Assembly (NCBI GenBank): GCA_963802635.1
Contig: CAWDJJ010000001.1
Coordinates: 186,001 to 250,000 of the forward strand
Length of the DNA stretch: 64,000 nucleotides
Reading direction: 5' to 3'
DNA from: CAVTLG01 sp963802635
GTDB taxonomy: Bacteria > Chloroflexota > Ktedonobacteria > Ktedonobacterales > Ktedonobacteraceae
This document shows positions 51,762 through 59,981 of this stretch, in pieces (within the stretch, counting starts at the first letter, position 1; every line of letters starts with the position of its first letter). A program made the translations under genes and the position numbers. The notes beneath the pieces are model-generated. The model made no database searches and had not been told where the DNA came from. It was given only the letters and a program-made list of their open reading frames with translations.

Positions 51762-52010
51762 TCAACCTCCCACAACGCAGGGTACGATGACAATCTGCGC
51801 GGCATCACGATTAAAATTCTTGACAAGTTTTGCTGGCTTTCCTGGCTCTATTTCGAATGCCGTTGCTCCATTTTCTTTAATCGCTTCGTCAAAGATTCGC
51901 TGTACTTCTTTAATCGCCGCCATAGCTTCTGGATCACGCGTTTCTGCCTTCTGGCTGTCCCATGTGAGCCGGTCGTCACCGTGGCGGGACATGACTCGTA
52001 GCATACCCAC
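51762..52010 (-). CDS. Small conserved-looking protein, unknown
   Basis: About 82 residues: RVMSRHGDDRLTWD, a helix AIKEVQRIFDEAIKENG, then GATAFEIEPGKPAKLVKNFN and a hydrophobic end VIVPCVVGG. The GTG at 52010 has AAGGAG seven bases upstream and fits best. No function known; the Gly-Gly C-terminus is noted in the findings. Confidence 0.5.
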   Translation of the reverse strand: MGMLRVMSRHGDDRLTWDSQKAETRDPEAMAAIKEVQRIFDEAIKENGATAFEIEPGKPAKLVKNFNRDAAQIVIVPCVVGG

Positions 52011-52174
52011 AGTCTGTCTCCTTCTTCTGTACAAGCATTACATTACTGAGCCTTGTTCCTGGCTGCTCATCAGCAAGGAACACATTGAGATAATTTGAGC
52101 ATAGCACGCATTCACAAGTGAGTCAAGGGCAAATATTTAACCATCGATTTAAGGGCGATGAACTCAGCATTATC

Positions 52175-53386
52175 TTAACCTCCAGACAGCAAACAAGGTA
52201 GGGTACAGGTGAATGTACTGCCCTGCGCGGGAACGCTGGCAACTTCTATCGAACCACCATGCAGTTCGACAATCATCTTGACAATTGCCAATCCCAGACC
52301 CTGTCCGCCAGCACGTGTTGGCGAGGCGTTGGGAACCTGGAAGAAGCGCTCGAAAATGCGCTCGTGAAACGCTGGATCTATACCAGCGCCGGTATCGCGT
52401 ACCTGCAGTTTCATCAAGCGCTCAACTTCGTCAGCCGCTTTTTGTTGTTCCCTCCGTTCTAGCCACGCCGAGATCGTCACTTTGCCGCCGTCAGGCGTGA
52501 AGTGTAGAGCATTACTCATTAAATTACGCAATACCTGCTGCAAACGGACATTGTCTGCATAAAGTTGGGGAAAGTTCCTGGGCACATCGACCACTATCGT
52601 GGTACCCTGGTCGCTGGCTGTCAGGTCCAATTCCTCCACTGCGCGTGCGATGACCTCTGGCAGGCTAATAATCTCGCAGTTCAAGCGCAATTGCCCGGAG
52701 TCGGCGCGTGAGATCATGAGCAGATCTTCAAGGAGCGCATATAAATGCTCACTGCCTGCGCGTGCACGCTGAGCGAAGGAGTGCTGCTGTGCATTGAGAT
52801 CTCCGCTTATCCCCTCAAGAAGCAAGTCCAGGTAGCCATTGATGGTATTGAGAGGTGAACGCAACTCGTGCGTAATTGTCGAGAGAAAATTAGCTCGCTG
52901 TACTTGGTTGCTATGCACCTGTTGTATCTGTTCCATATTCTCCATGGATATTGTCATTATATTTGTCAAGCTGCGTACAAGCTTTACTTCCCGACTATGC
53001 CAGGCTTGCGCTCGTTTCAGCATGAGCACGCCATAGAACTTCTTTTTTGAAAAAAATGGCGCTGCTAACTCAGCTATATCTGTCGTTGAAGCATCGCTCG
53101 TATCTGGGGCAGATGAACGTAGGAAGAGATGTCTCTGGTTGGCGGCCCAGGCAGGCAGCGTGTTGCTATCAGACAAACGAATGCGTTGTACATCTGCTGC
53201 TTTGTTGGCAGCAATAGCTAGCTCATCGTTCTGATGCAGAAGCGCTTGCTCGTGTGACCATGCCGCGACTGCCAGCAGTTCGTGGGTTGCTTCTTGATAA
53301 AGGTAGATGATTGCGCTATGGCAAATAACTAGACTCGATACTTCAGAGAGGATCTTACGATAGAATGCAGTAAGTTCAAGACGCAT
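52175..53386 (-). CDS. Soluble GAF-type histidine kinase
   Basis: About 403 residues without membrane helix. Residues 1-150 form a GAF-like sensor (VICHSAIIYLYQEATHELLA; FGVLMLKRA-type end). The dimerisation helix has the phospho-His in STITHELRSPLNTINGYLDL; the ATPase shows NLMSNALHFTPDGGKV, DTGAGIDPAF and GGQGLGLAIVKMIVELHGG. ATG 53386 has GGGAG six bases before it. It follows a kinase-regulator pair by 71 bases on the same strand and may feed the same regulator. Confidence 0.88.
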   Translation of the reverse strand: MRLELTAFYRKILSEVSSLVICHSAIIYLYQEATHELLAVAAWSHEQALLHQNDELAIAANKAADVQRIRLSDSNTLPAWAANQRHLFLRSSAPDTSDASTTDIAELAAPFFSKKKFYGVLMLKRAQAWHSREVKLVRSLTNIMTISMENMEQIQQVHSNQVQRANFLSTITHELRSPLNTINGYLDLLLEGISGDLNAQQHSFAQRARAGSEHLYALLEDLLMISRADSGQLRLNCEIISLPEVIARAVEELDLTASDQGTTIVVDVPRNFPQLYADNVRLQQVLRNLMSNALHFTPDGGKVTISAWLERREQQKAADEVERLMKLQVRDTGAGIDPAFHERIFERFFQVPNASPTRAGGQGLGLAIVKMIVELHGGSIEVASVPAQGSTFTCTLPCLLSGG

Positions 53387-53457
53387 GAACAACTCCCAAC
53401 AAAACATATAGTTGCTTGCAAAAGGTCAACTATTCGTTCAATGTATGGCTGGATCAG

Positions 53458-55143
53458 CTATGGATGATCCCCTTTTATCAAGTGAACGCTGCGTGCAGCA
53501 TTATTCTGCTGTGTCAAAGGCTGTGTTGGCATGGCAAAGACGAAGGGTTGTTCATTCGCTGGTAACGGTAAGGTGAAGCTGATGCGTGCACCAGCTCCCG
53601 AGGCATTTTCGGCCCACACCGCCCCACCATGTGCCTCAACAATAGCGCGTACAATCGCCAGACCCAGGCCACTACCAGCCTTTGAAGATTTGCGTGCGCC
53701 ATCGGCCCGGTAAAAGCGTTCAAAGATACGCCCGAGTGCTTCCTCAGGAATACCCTCGCCGCTATCAGTAAAAGAGACAACTACTGTGTTGCCCTGGATG
53801 GCTGCGTCGATAGTAACAGATCCACCTGCCGGTGTATAGCGCAGTGCATTGCTACAGAGATTGGAGAAGACACGCTTGAGCATATCTGCATCAGCCTGTA
53901 CTATTGGTAGATCATAGGAAATGATATTAATAGGCTCAACCTGCGTGCGTTCAAACTCAGCGACTTGAACGGCTAATATCTCATCAACCAGCGCCGCCAG
54001 CCGTAGTGCCTTCAGTTTCGGTTCGAGCGCTCCTGCTTCGACTTTCGCCATGACATGTAAATCCTGAACCAGGCGACGCAGACGCAAGGTTTCGTGCATA
54101 ATGATATGACCTGTCGCTTCGTAATCCTCGCGGCTATGGTTGACGCCGTCCATCAATGCTTCACCCAATCCTGCTATTGCTGTGAGTGGGGTTGCCAGAT
54201 CATGGGTAATGTTCATGATCAGTTCGCGCCGCCATGCTTCTTGTCGTTGTAGTTCCTCCACATCTTGCTTGAGCTGCTCTGCCATATGGTTGAAATTGTG
54301 AGAGAGTTCACCTAGTTCACCAGGAGCTTTTGTCGTGACCTGCGCATTGTAATCACCAGACGCCAGCACGCGTGTGGCGTTCGTTAGTTTTGCCAGTGGA
54401 CGTGTGATCGTCTGCGAAAAGAGAATACCGGCTAGCGCTGCCAGGGCGGCAATGATCAATGACGCAATAAAGACAGCGATTCCCACTGTTGTGACGAACG
54501 CTGGAATGCTATCTGAAGCCGCCGTTACCACAATTAAGCCAAGCAATGCACCGTTACTATCTCCACCAGCAAAAATTGGTTGCACCACAAATGGTTGCGT
54601 ACTACCCACGAGAGTGTCCTTACTAAACGTTCCCATCGCTGTTTTACCCTGCAAACCTTGCCGGATCGCGCCTGTTAGCTTGCTAGTATCAGCAGCTTTG
54701 ATGGTAGGGTCCAGGAATTGTAACAAATAAATATAAGGTCTTCTCACTGTGCCCGGCGCGCGCACATAGCCTGGATAGACCACGGTCAGGTATCTATGTC
54801 CAGAGGCCAACGAGTGGATTTGCAGGACGGCTACTAGATGTTGATCCGTTGTATCATTCGTTACTTTGAGCATCTGACTTACTGCATTCGAAAAAGCGAG
54901 TTGTGGAGTCACTATATTTTCGGCTATATTTTGCTCATAATCGATGCCGATACTATGCGCTCTATCAGAAGCATATTCGTCTAAACGTGTCTGCTGTTCA
55001 CCGCCGTAGTAATAATCGATGACGATAACCGCTGTCAACGCAAGCAAGCTTGTCGCCAGTAACGCTAGTAGCAACGAACCTAGCGCCAGCCGCCAACGCA
55101 TACTTTGCCACCAGTGTATCTGCATCGTTTTGCCCTCTATCAT
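53458..55143 (-). CDS. Sensor histidine kinase with HAMP domain
   Basis: 561 residues: first membrane helix (LALGSLLLALLATSLLALTA), an external sensor region of about 170 residues, second helix (VGIAVFIASLIIAALAALAG), HAMP (ITRPLAKLTNATRVLASGDY), HisKA with MNITHDLATPLTAIAGLGEA, and ATPase NLCSNALRYTPAGGSV, DSGEGIPEEA, GSGLGLAIVRAIVEAHGG. It overlaps the response regulator by four bases. The external signal is unknown. A candidate PhoR for the orphan pst regulator as well, though it has its own partner. Confidence 0.93.
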   Translation of the reverse strand: MIEGKTMQIHWWQSMRWRLALGSLLLALLATSLLALTAVIVIDYYYGGEQQTRLDEYASDRAHSIGIDYEQNIAENIVTPQLAFSNAVSQMLKVTNDTTDQHLVAVLQIHSLASGHRYLTVVYPGYVRAPGTVRRPYIYLLQFLDPTIKAADTSKLTGAIRQGLQGKTAMGTFSKDTLVGSTQPFVVQPIFAGGDSNGALLGLIVVTAASDSIPAFVTTVGIAVFIASLIIAALAALAGILFSQTITRPLAKLTNATRVLASGDYNAQVTTKAPGELGELSHNFNHMAEQLKQDVEELQRQEAWRRELIMNITHDLATPLTAIAGLGEALMDGVNHSREDYEATGHIIMHETLRLRRLVQDLHVMAKVEAGALEPKLKALRLAALVDEILAVQVAEFERTQVEPINIISYDLPIVQADADMLKRVFSNLCSNALRYTPAGGSVTIDAAIQGNTVVVSFTDSGEGIPEEALGRIFERFYRADGARKSSKAGSGLGLAIVRAIVEAHGGAVWAENASGAGARISFTLPLPANEQPFVFAMPTQPLTQQNNAARSVHLIKGDHP

Positions 55144-55877
55144 GATAGTATCGACTGCTTCCTGGCCTCAAAACGATAGCCCACACGCCATACCGTTTTA
55201 ATATAACGCTGTTCAGGATCAAGTTCAATTTTCTTCCGTAGTGCGCTGATATGTACATCGACAGTATGTCCGTCACCCAGGTAATCATAGCCCCATACCT
55301 GATTCATCAACACTTCGCGTGTAAAAACGCGATCAGGAGATTTTGCTAGCAAGACCAGTAGATCGAATTCGATGGGTGTTAAAGCCACCTCGTGCTCATT
55401 TACCTCGACACGTCGTCCCAATACATCAATCCTGAGGCCTGAGAAACGCAGCAGTTCACCTTTGCTCTCAGTTCTTATGGCTGAAATATTTTGTGCTTCT
55501 GCTCTATCCTGGCTGCTTACGCGCCGCAAGATGGCACGGACACGACTTACCAGTTCGCGCGGACTAAACGGCTTGATCAGATAGTCATCTGCGCCCAGAT
55601 CCAACCCGGTGATACGATCTTCCTCCCCACTGCGCGCGGTTAGCATCAAGATAGGTGTCTGTGACCAGTTACGTATACGGCGGCATACTTCAAAACCATC
55701 AATAGCAGGCAACATGATATCCAGAATTACCAGATCTGGATGCTCACGCGCATGCAGTGCCAGACCATCTGCGCCATCAGTTGCGACGATTACTGTATAT
55801 CCAGCATCTTTCAAGTAAAGATTTAGCAGATGCACAATCCCTTCTTCGTCTTCGATTATGAGGATTTTCTGAGACAT
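55140..55877 (-). CDS. OmpR/PhoB-type response regulator
   Basis: Receiver domain IIEDEEGIVHLL with phospho-Asp in VILDIMLPAIDGFE and Lys in YLIKPFSPRE; winged helix with VALTPIEFDLLVLLAKSPDR, FTREVLMNQVWGYDY and HTVDVHISALRKKI. First gene of a regulator-kinase-kinase series. Targets unknown. Confidence 0.92.
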   Translation of the reverse strand: MSQKILIIEDEEGIVHLLNLYLKDAGYTVIVATDGADGLALHAREHPDLVILDIMLPAIDGFEVCRRIRNWSQTPILMLTARSGEEDRITGLDLGADDYLIKPFSPRELVSRVRAILRRVSSQDRAEAQNISAIRTESKGELLRFSGLRIDVLGRRVEVNEHEVALTPIEFDLLVLLAKSPDRVFTREVLMNQVWGYDYLGDGHTVDVHISALRKKIELDPEQRYIKTVWRVGYRFEARKQSILS

Positions 55878-55927
55878 AAGCCATGGCTCCTGAGACTTTA
55901 TCTTCTATTTCCTCTCATTCAGATGAG

Positions 55928-56120
55928 AAATGGGCGACAGCCCATTTCTAGCCACCTCCTCTCTGTCAGATGAGCCGAAGGCTAGCCACGACAGTTGCTG
56001 ATCCGCCTGACTGACTGCGTAGCAGTAGCGGCGACAGCCGCGTTGTCAGGCGGAACAAGAACGCGTTTCTGACAGTCCAAGAGCGACGAGAGAGGCGTTT
56101 CTGAATGCTTATGGGTGTTA
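55928..56120. repeat. Nested hairpins, copy B, plus 3'-end repeat copy 3
   Basis: AAATGGGC / GCCCATTT (55928-55947) is a small hairpin. CTGTCAGA / TCTGACAG (55963-55970, 56068-56075) encloses CCGCCTGAC / GTCAGGCGG (56003-56011, 56045-56053). Parts match the hairpin at 4148-4196. At 56098-56120 lies a variant of the CTGAATGCCTATGGGTATT repeat. No gene in 55878-56274. Confidence 0.7.
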
Positions 56121-56274
56121 GGAGGTGCATACGTTTCTTTCATTTCAAGTCTTTCTTGAATATGCTCTGATGCACAATTTTACAGCACTATAGTAACATA
56201 GATGCGAAAGAAATACCCGAACTTTTGCTGCTTGGAAGAAAACTTGAGCAAACCTTGAAGTTTCTATCTTCGCG

Positions 56275-57252
56275 CTAATCAATACGCAAGACAAGTTTGC
56301 CAAAGTTGCAATTCTCTGCCATCGTTGCATGTGCTCTAGCGATTTCATGCAAGGAATAGACCTCGTCGATGATCGGCATCACGCGTGAGCTGCCTAGCAG
56401 TGGTACGACCTGGGTTGTAAAACGCCGTGTTACCGTCAATTTCTCCTCCAGGGTGCGCGTGCGTAGTGTGCAGCCGCGTATCTGAATGCGCTTGCTCATC
56501 AACAGCCCCAGGTTCACATTTGTCTGTGAGCCTCCCAGAGTAGCGAGGAAGACCAGCCGTCCCCAGAGTGTCAGGGCCTCTAGATTCTGTTCCATATAAG
56601 ATGCGCCCATGAAATCTAGCACGACATGCACGCCAGCATTCAGTGTCAGTTGTTTTATCTCAGCCGCAAAACTCTGGTCAGTCAGGCCGACATCCAGACC
56701 AAGCGGCTTTGCTCGCTCAAGTTTGTTGGAGGTCCGCGAAGTGCCATAGACGGTCGCGCCGACGGCATGGGCGAGTTGGATCGCAGCGGTACCAACGCCG
56801 CTACCAGCAGCATAAATCAATACACGCTCTCCCATTTGCAAACTCGCTTGTGTGAAGAGAGCATCGTGGGCTGTCATAAAAACCTCTGGTACGGCTGCTG
56901 CCTGCACAAAATCCAGGTTTTCGGGTATCTCCACCAGCAGTCCTTCGTGCGAGAGAACATACTCCGCCTGCGCACCACCACCGACAATGCCCATTACGCG
57001 TTGTCCCGGTTGCCACGAACGTACCTGTGGTCCTACGGCATCTACCTCACCTGCAAATTCCAAACCAGGGATGTCAGCCGGTACGCCAACTGGGGCCGGG
57101 TAGTAACCCGCTCGTTGTATCAGGTCTGCCCGGTTGAGACCTGCTGCTCGCACACGTACACGTACTTGCTCACCTGTAGGTTCTGGTGTCTCAACCTCTT
57201 GCACGTTTAATACTTCTGGACCACCTTGCTCAGTGATAATGACTGCTCGCAT
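56275..57252 (-). CDS. NAD(P)H:quinone oxidoreductase, zinc-free MDR family
   Basis: Medium-chain dehydrogenase/reductase of the PIG3/QOR type: MRAVIITEQGGPEVL, AGLNRADLIQRAGYY, GLEFAGEVDAVG, the nucleotide-binding AAGSGVGTAAIQLAHAVGA and the end FGKLVLRI. No zinc ligands. It reduces quinones or similar carbonyl compounds with NADPH. ATG 57252 follows GGAGGG by a normal distance; the open frame to 57444 runs into remnant DNA. Confidence 0.9.
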   Translation of the reverse strand: MRAVIITEQGGPEVLNVQEVETPEPTGEQVRVRVRAAGLNRADLIQRAGYYPAPVGVPADIPGLEFAGEVDAVGPQVRSWQPGQRVMGIVGGGAQAEYVLSHEGLLVEIPENLDFVQAAAVPEVFMTAHDALFTQASLQMGERVLIYAAGSGVGTAAIQLAHAVGATVYGTSRTSNKLERAKPLGLDVGLTDQSFAAEIKQLTLNAGVHVVLDFMGASYMEQNLEALTLWGRLVFLATLGGSQTNVNLGLLMSKRIQIRGCTLRTRTLEEKLTVTRRFTTQVVPLLGSSRVMPIIDEVYSLHEIARAHATMAENCNFGKLVLRID

Positions 57253-57561
57253 CGCTATCCCTCCTGCATGTAAACAGAAGATGAGTATATAGGGTGTCAT
57301 CTGTTTATAGAACGGCGGCGAGAAGACCACGTGCGTCTTGAGCTTCGTGGATGAATCGCTGGACCTGCTCTTGCCAAGGCAGGAAAAGAGCAGATCCATT
57401 GACCCAAAAGACTCTGCTTGCGCAGGTGATGCGTATCCATGCACTGTAACCGTGCCTGGAATCCGACTTCATCTCGACAAAGTTCAAAAGGCTTTTTGCA
57501 CCTGGATCACCGGACCTTTCCTCAGTCCTACTTAAACCCAGGCGACAGAGCAGCGGTCTGA
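57253..57561. other. Intergenic remnant DNA
   Basis: About 300 bases with no intact gene, leading into an IS200/IS605-type right end. Probably decayed insertion sequence. Confidence 0.35.
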
Positions 57562-57676
57562 TGCGTCAACCGCAGGTGTCCTGACCTTTCAAACGGTGTT
57601 CCCATTTCTGGAAACGAGTCTGGTGAACTTAGGCTCCCGAAGAAGCCACGAGGTCTTTAGCCTCGTGGTAGTTCAC
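57562..57676 (+). pseudogene. TnpB tail and right end of an IS200/IS605 element
   Basis: The plus strand encodes CVNRRCPDLSNGVPISGNES then GELRLPKKPRGL before TAG at 57658-57660, a TnpB-like tail. The stop lies in a perfect CCACGAGG / CCTCGTGG hairpin (57646-57653, 57661-57668) followed by TAGTTCAC, the usual look of IS200/IS605 right ends. No upstream TnpB body is readable. Confidence 0.55.
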
Positions 57677-57712
57677 AGTGACGTATCGTTTTTTTGCGCC
57701 AGGAAGTTCTCT

Positions 57713-58237
57713 TTAACCTTTATTGACGGCTTCAAGCTCGATCTCGATCTTGACCTCATCACTAACGACCAGATGTCCGGTCTCTACTGCGGCATTCCAG
57801 GTCAATCCGAATTCCGTGCGTTTAATCTTAGTGTGGGCATTCAGACCTGCACGCAACAGGCCATAAGGGTCCTTGAGTTGGCCGCCGTACTCGGCGTCGA
57901 AGGTAACGGGTTTTGTTATGCCATGAATGGTCAGATCCCCAGTTACTTTGTAATTGGTACCGCCAACTGGTTCGACCTTCGTGCTTTTGAATGTAAGCTG
58001 CGGATACTTCTCTGCATCAAAGAAATCAGGAGATCTTAAATGAGCGTCGCGGTTCTTATCACGTGTATTAATACTTGCTACATCAGCGCTCGCATTAACC
58101 CACGAATTTGCAGGATTAGTTTCATCTATATGCAAAGAACCGCTCAAAACCGTGAAATGTCCTTTGACTGTGCTTATTCCCATATGTTTGACAGAGAAAA
58201 GCACCTCTGAATGGGTTGCATCGATTTCCCAGGCCAT
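57713..58237 (-). CDS. YceI-family lipid-binding-like protein
   Basis: About 174 residues, lipocalin-like YceI fold: WEIDATHSEVLFSVKHMGIS, VKGHFTVLSGSLHIDE, NTRDKNRDAHLRSPDFFDAE, GDLTIHGITKPVTFDAEYGG. The family binds isoprenoids in some members. No signal peptide, as often in Gram-positive-type relatives, so cytoplasmic. ATG 58237 has GGAGG eight bases upstream. Confidence 0.92.
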   Translation of the reverse strand: MAWEIDATHSEVLFSVKHMGISTVKGHFTVLSGSLHIDETNPANSWVNASADVASINTRDKNRDAHLRSPDFFDAEKYPQLTFKSTKVEPVGGTNYKVTGDLTIHGITKPVTFDAEYGGQLKDPYGLLRAGLNAHTKIKRTEFGLTWNAAVETGHLVVSDEVKIEIELEAVNKG

Positions 58238-58399
58238 ACAAATAACCTCCAATACATGTTCATTGTAACTCATGTGTTACGATACAATTTATGTGCAACG
58301 TTGCTAGCTGAAGTTAAGAATAGCATAGAAGCTTCTATTTGTCAAGTAGCTAATGTTTCATTAGTAAGTTAGTAGTGAAGCAATGACGTGTGTCGAGCA

Positions 58400-58408
58400 T
58401 GATATAAT
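58400..58408 (+). promoter_or_regulatory. Extended -10 upstream of murF
   Basis: TGATATAAT, a TGn-extended perfect -10, 40 bases before the murF start. No clear -35. Confidence 0.5.
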
Positions 58409-58447
58409 CAGCTCAAATGTAGCAGAAAAGCAGAGGTTACTTATAGC

Positions 58448-59875
58448 ATGTTCACCCTCAATGATATATTGCAAGGCAATGCTGGCGAGTTTCACTTGAT
58501 AAGTAGTGCCACGCCCGATCCAGACATGGTCTTTCGCTCTGCTCATCATGATAGCCGCCAGATCGAGGCGGGTGATCTGTTTATCGCAATTAAAGGAGAA
58601 AAAGTGGATGGTCATCGCTTTATAGGGAGCACCGTACAGGCTGGAGCACGCGGCGTTCTCTGTAATGAATCAATAAATGATGTACCACCTGATTTTATAC
58701 AGATTATTGTCCCTGATGTTATCGCTGCTCTGCAAGCAACAGCTCGCGTACGTGCGCGACGGCAGACGGCAACGAAGCTGATCGGTATCACTGGTAGCAA
58801 TGGTAAAACGAGTACGAAAGATGCTATTGCTACTGTGCTTAGCCGTGAGGCTCCTACACTCAAAACCCAGGCCTCCTACAATACCGAAATCGGCTATCCG
58901 CTTACATTGCTGCGCCTGGAGCCTCACTATCGTTATGCTGTGTTGGAAATGGGAGCGCAGTGGGTAGGGGAACTGGCATCGCTCTGCACGATTGCCGCCC
59001 CTCATTGGTCTTTGGTTACCAACGTAGGCGCATCACACCTGGAATTCTTTGGTTCTCAGGAACGGGTTGCGCTGGCTAAAAGCGAAATAGTGCAGGCACT
59101 CAACGCTGATGGGCTGGCGATATTGAATTATGATGACTCATACGTTCGCGACATGTGCAGTAAAACTCAGGCTCGTGTGCTCTTTTATGGTACCAGCGCA
59201 GATGCTGACGTGCGAGCTAGTAAGCCAGCCGGTGATACGTTACGCGGGCGCAGCTTTACACTGAGCTATCATGGACAACAGACGCGCGTCCAGTTGCATA
59301 TTCCCGGTGAACATGGGATCATGATCGCCTTAGCTGCTGCTGCGGTTGGTTGTGCAGCCGCTATCCCTCTGGAAGACATCCGTCTTGCCCTGGAAATGCT
59401 GCAACCAGCAAAACGACGTGGAGAGATCAAGCAGGGTCCGAACAGGAGTATACTGATAGATGACAGCTATAACGCCAACCGCCAATCGATCATCGCAGGT
59501 GCAAAAGCTATACAAACGGCTCAACTTGCATTCAATAGTAAGCGTTGGGCGGTATTAGGTGATATCCTGGAATTAGGTCCTTACTCGTTAGCAGAACATC
59601 GGGCTACAGGAGTCGCCCTGGCCTCACTGGTTGATTACATTGTTGCCATCGGAGACCAGGCCCGCTTCTTTGTTGATGGTGCCATCGAAGCTGGCATGCC
59701 AGTAGGGCATACGTACTATTTTGCGGCAGGCATAGAAGATCGTCCTGCTCTGGAGGCTGCCAAACGGGCTGCAGCTAGCGTGCTCAAGCAGCAGGTACAG
59801 AGTGATGATGTTGTACTGCTTAAAGGTTCCCTGGGAGTCGGCCTGGACACACTGCTAGCTATGCTTCAGGAGTAG
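58448..59875 (+). CDS. murF: UDP-MurNAc-tripeptide--D-Ala-D-Ala ligase
   Basis: Mur ligase that adds D-Ala-D-Ala to the peptidoglycan precursor in the cytoplasm. N-terminal domain (HHDSRQIEAGDLFIAIKGEK), ATP-binding GITGSNGKTSTKDAI, TQASYNTEIGYPLTLL, LEMGAQWVGELASL, NVGASHLEFFGS and the C-terminal IDDSYNANRQSIIAGA. Normal length at 475 residues. It heads a group with ddl and an epimerase on the same strand. Confidence 0.95.
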   Translation: MFTLNDILQGNAGEFHLISSATPDPDMVFRSAHHDSRQIEAGDLFIAIKGEKVDGHRFIGSTVQAGARGVLCNESINDVPPDFIQIIVPDVIAALQATARVRARRQTATKLIGITGSNGKTSTKDAIATVLSREAPTLKTQASYNTEIGYPLTLLRLEPHYRYAVLEMGAQWVGELASLCTIAAPHWSLVTNVGASHLEFFGSQERVALAKSEIVQALNADGLAILNYDDSYVRDMCSKTQARVLFYGTSADADVRASKPAGDTLRGRSFTLSYHGQQTRVQLHIPGEHGIMIALAAAAVGCAAAIPLEDIRLALEMLQPAKRRGEIKQGPNRSILIDDSYNANRQSIIAGAKAIQTAQLAFNSKRWAVLGDILELGPYSLAEHRATGVALASLVDYIVAIGDQARFFVDGAIEAGMPVGHTYYFAAGIEDRPALEAAKRAAASVLKQQVQSDDVVLLKGSLGVGLDTLLAMLQE

Positions 59876-59981
59876 CTGTTCTACTTCAGTCGATGCTTGC
59901 AGGGCTAAAGCAGTTTTATCTATGGAGGGGATAAAACTGTAATTGCTGCCTGTATGCTGTCCGAGAAAGGATAGAGATGTG

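Noticed and set aside
56626..57210. A 194-residue plus-strand frame opposite the quinone oxidoreductase
   Set aside because: Mirror frame of a well-supported gene with no recognisable domain.
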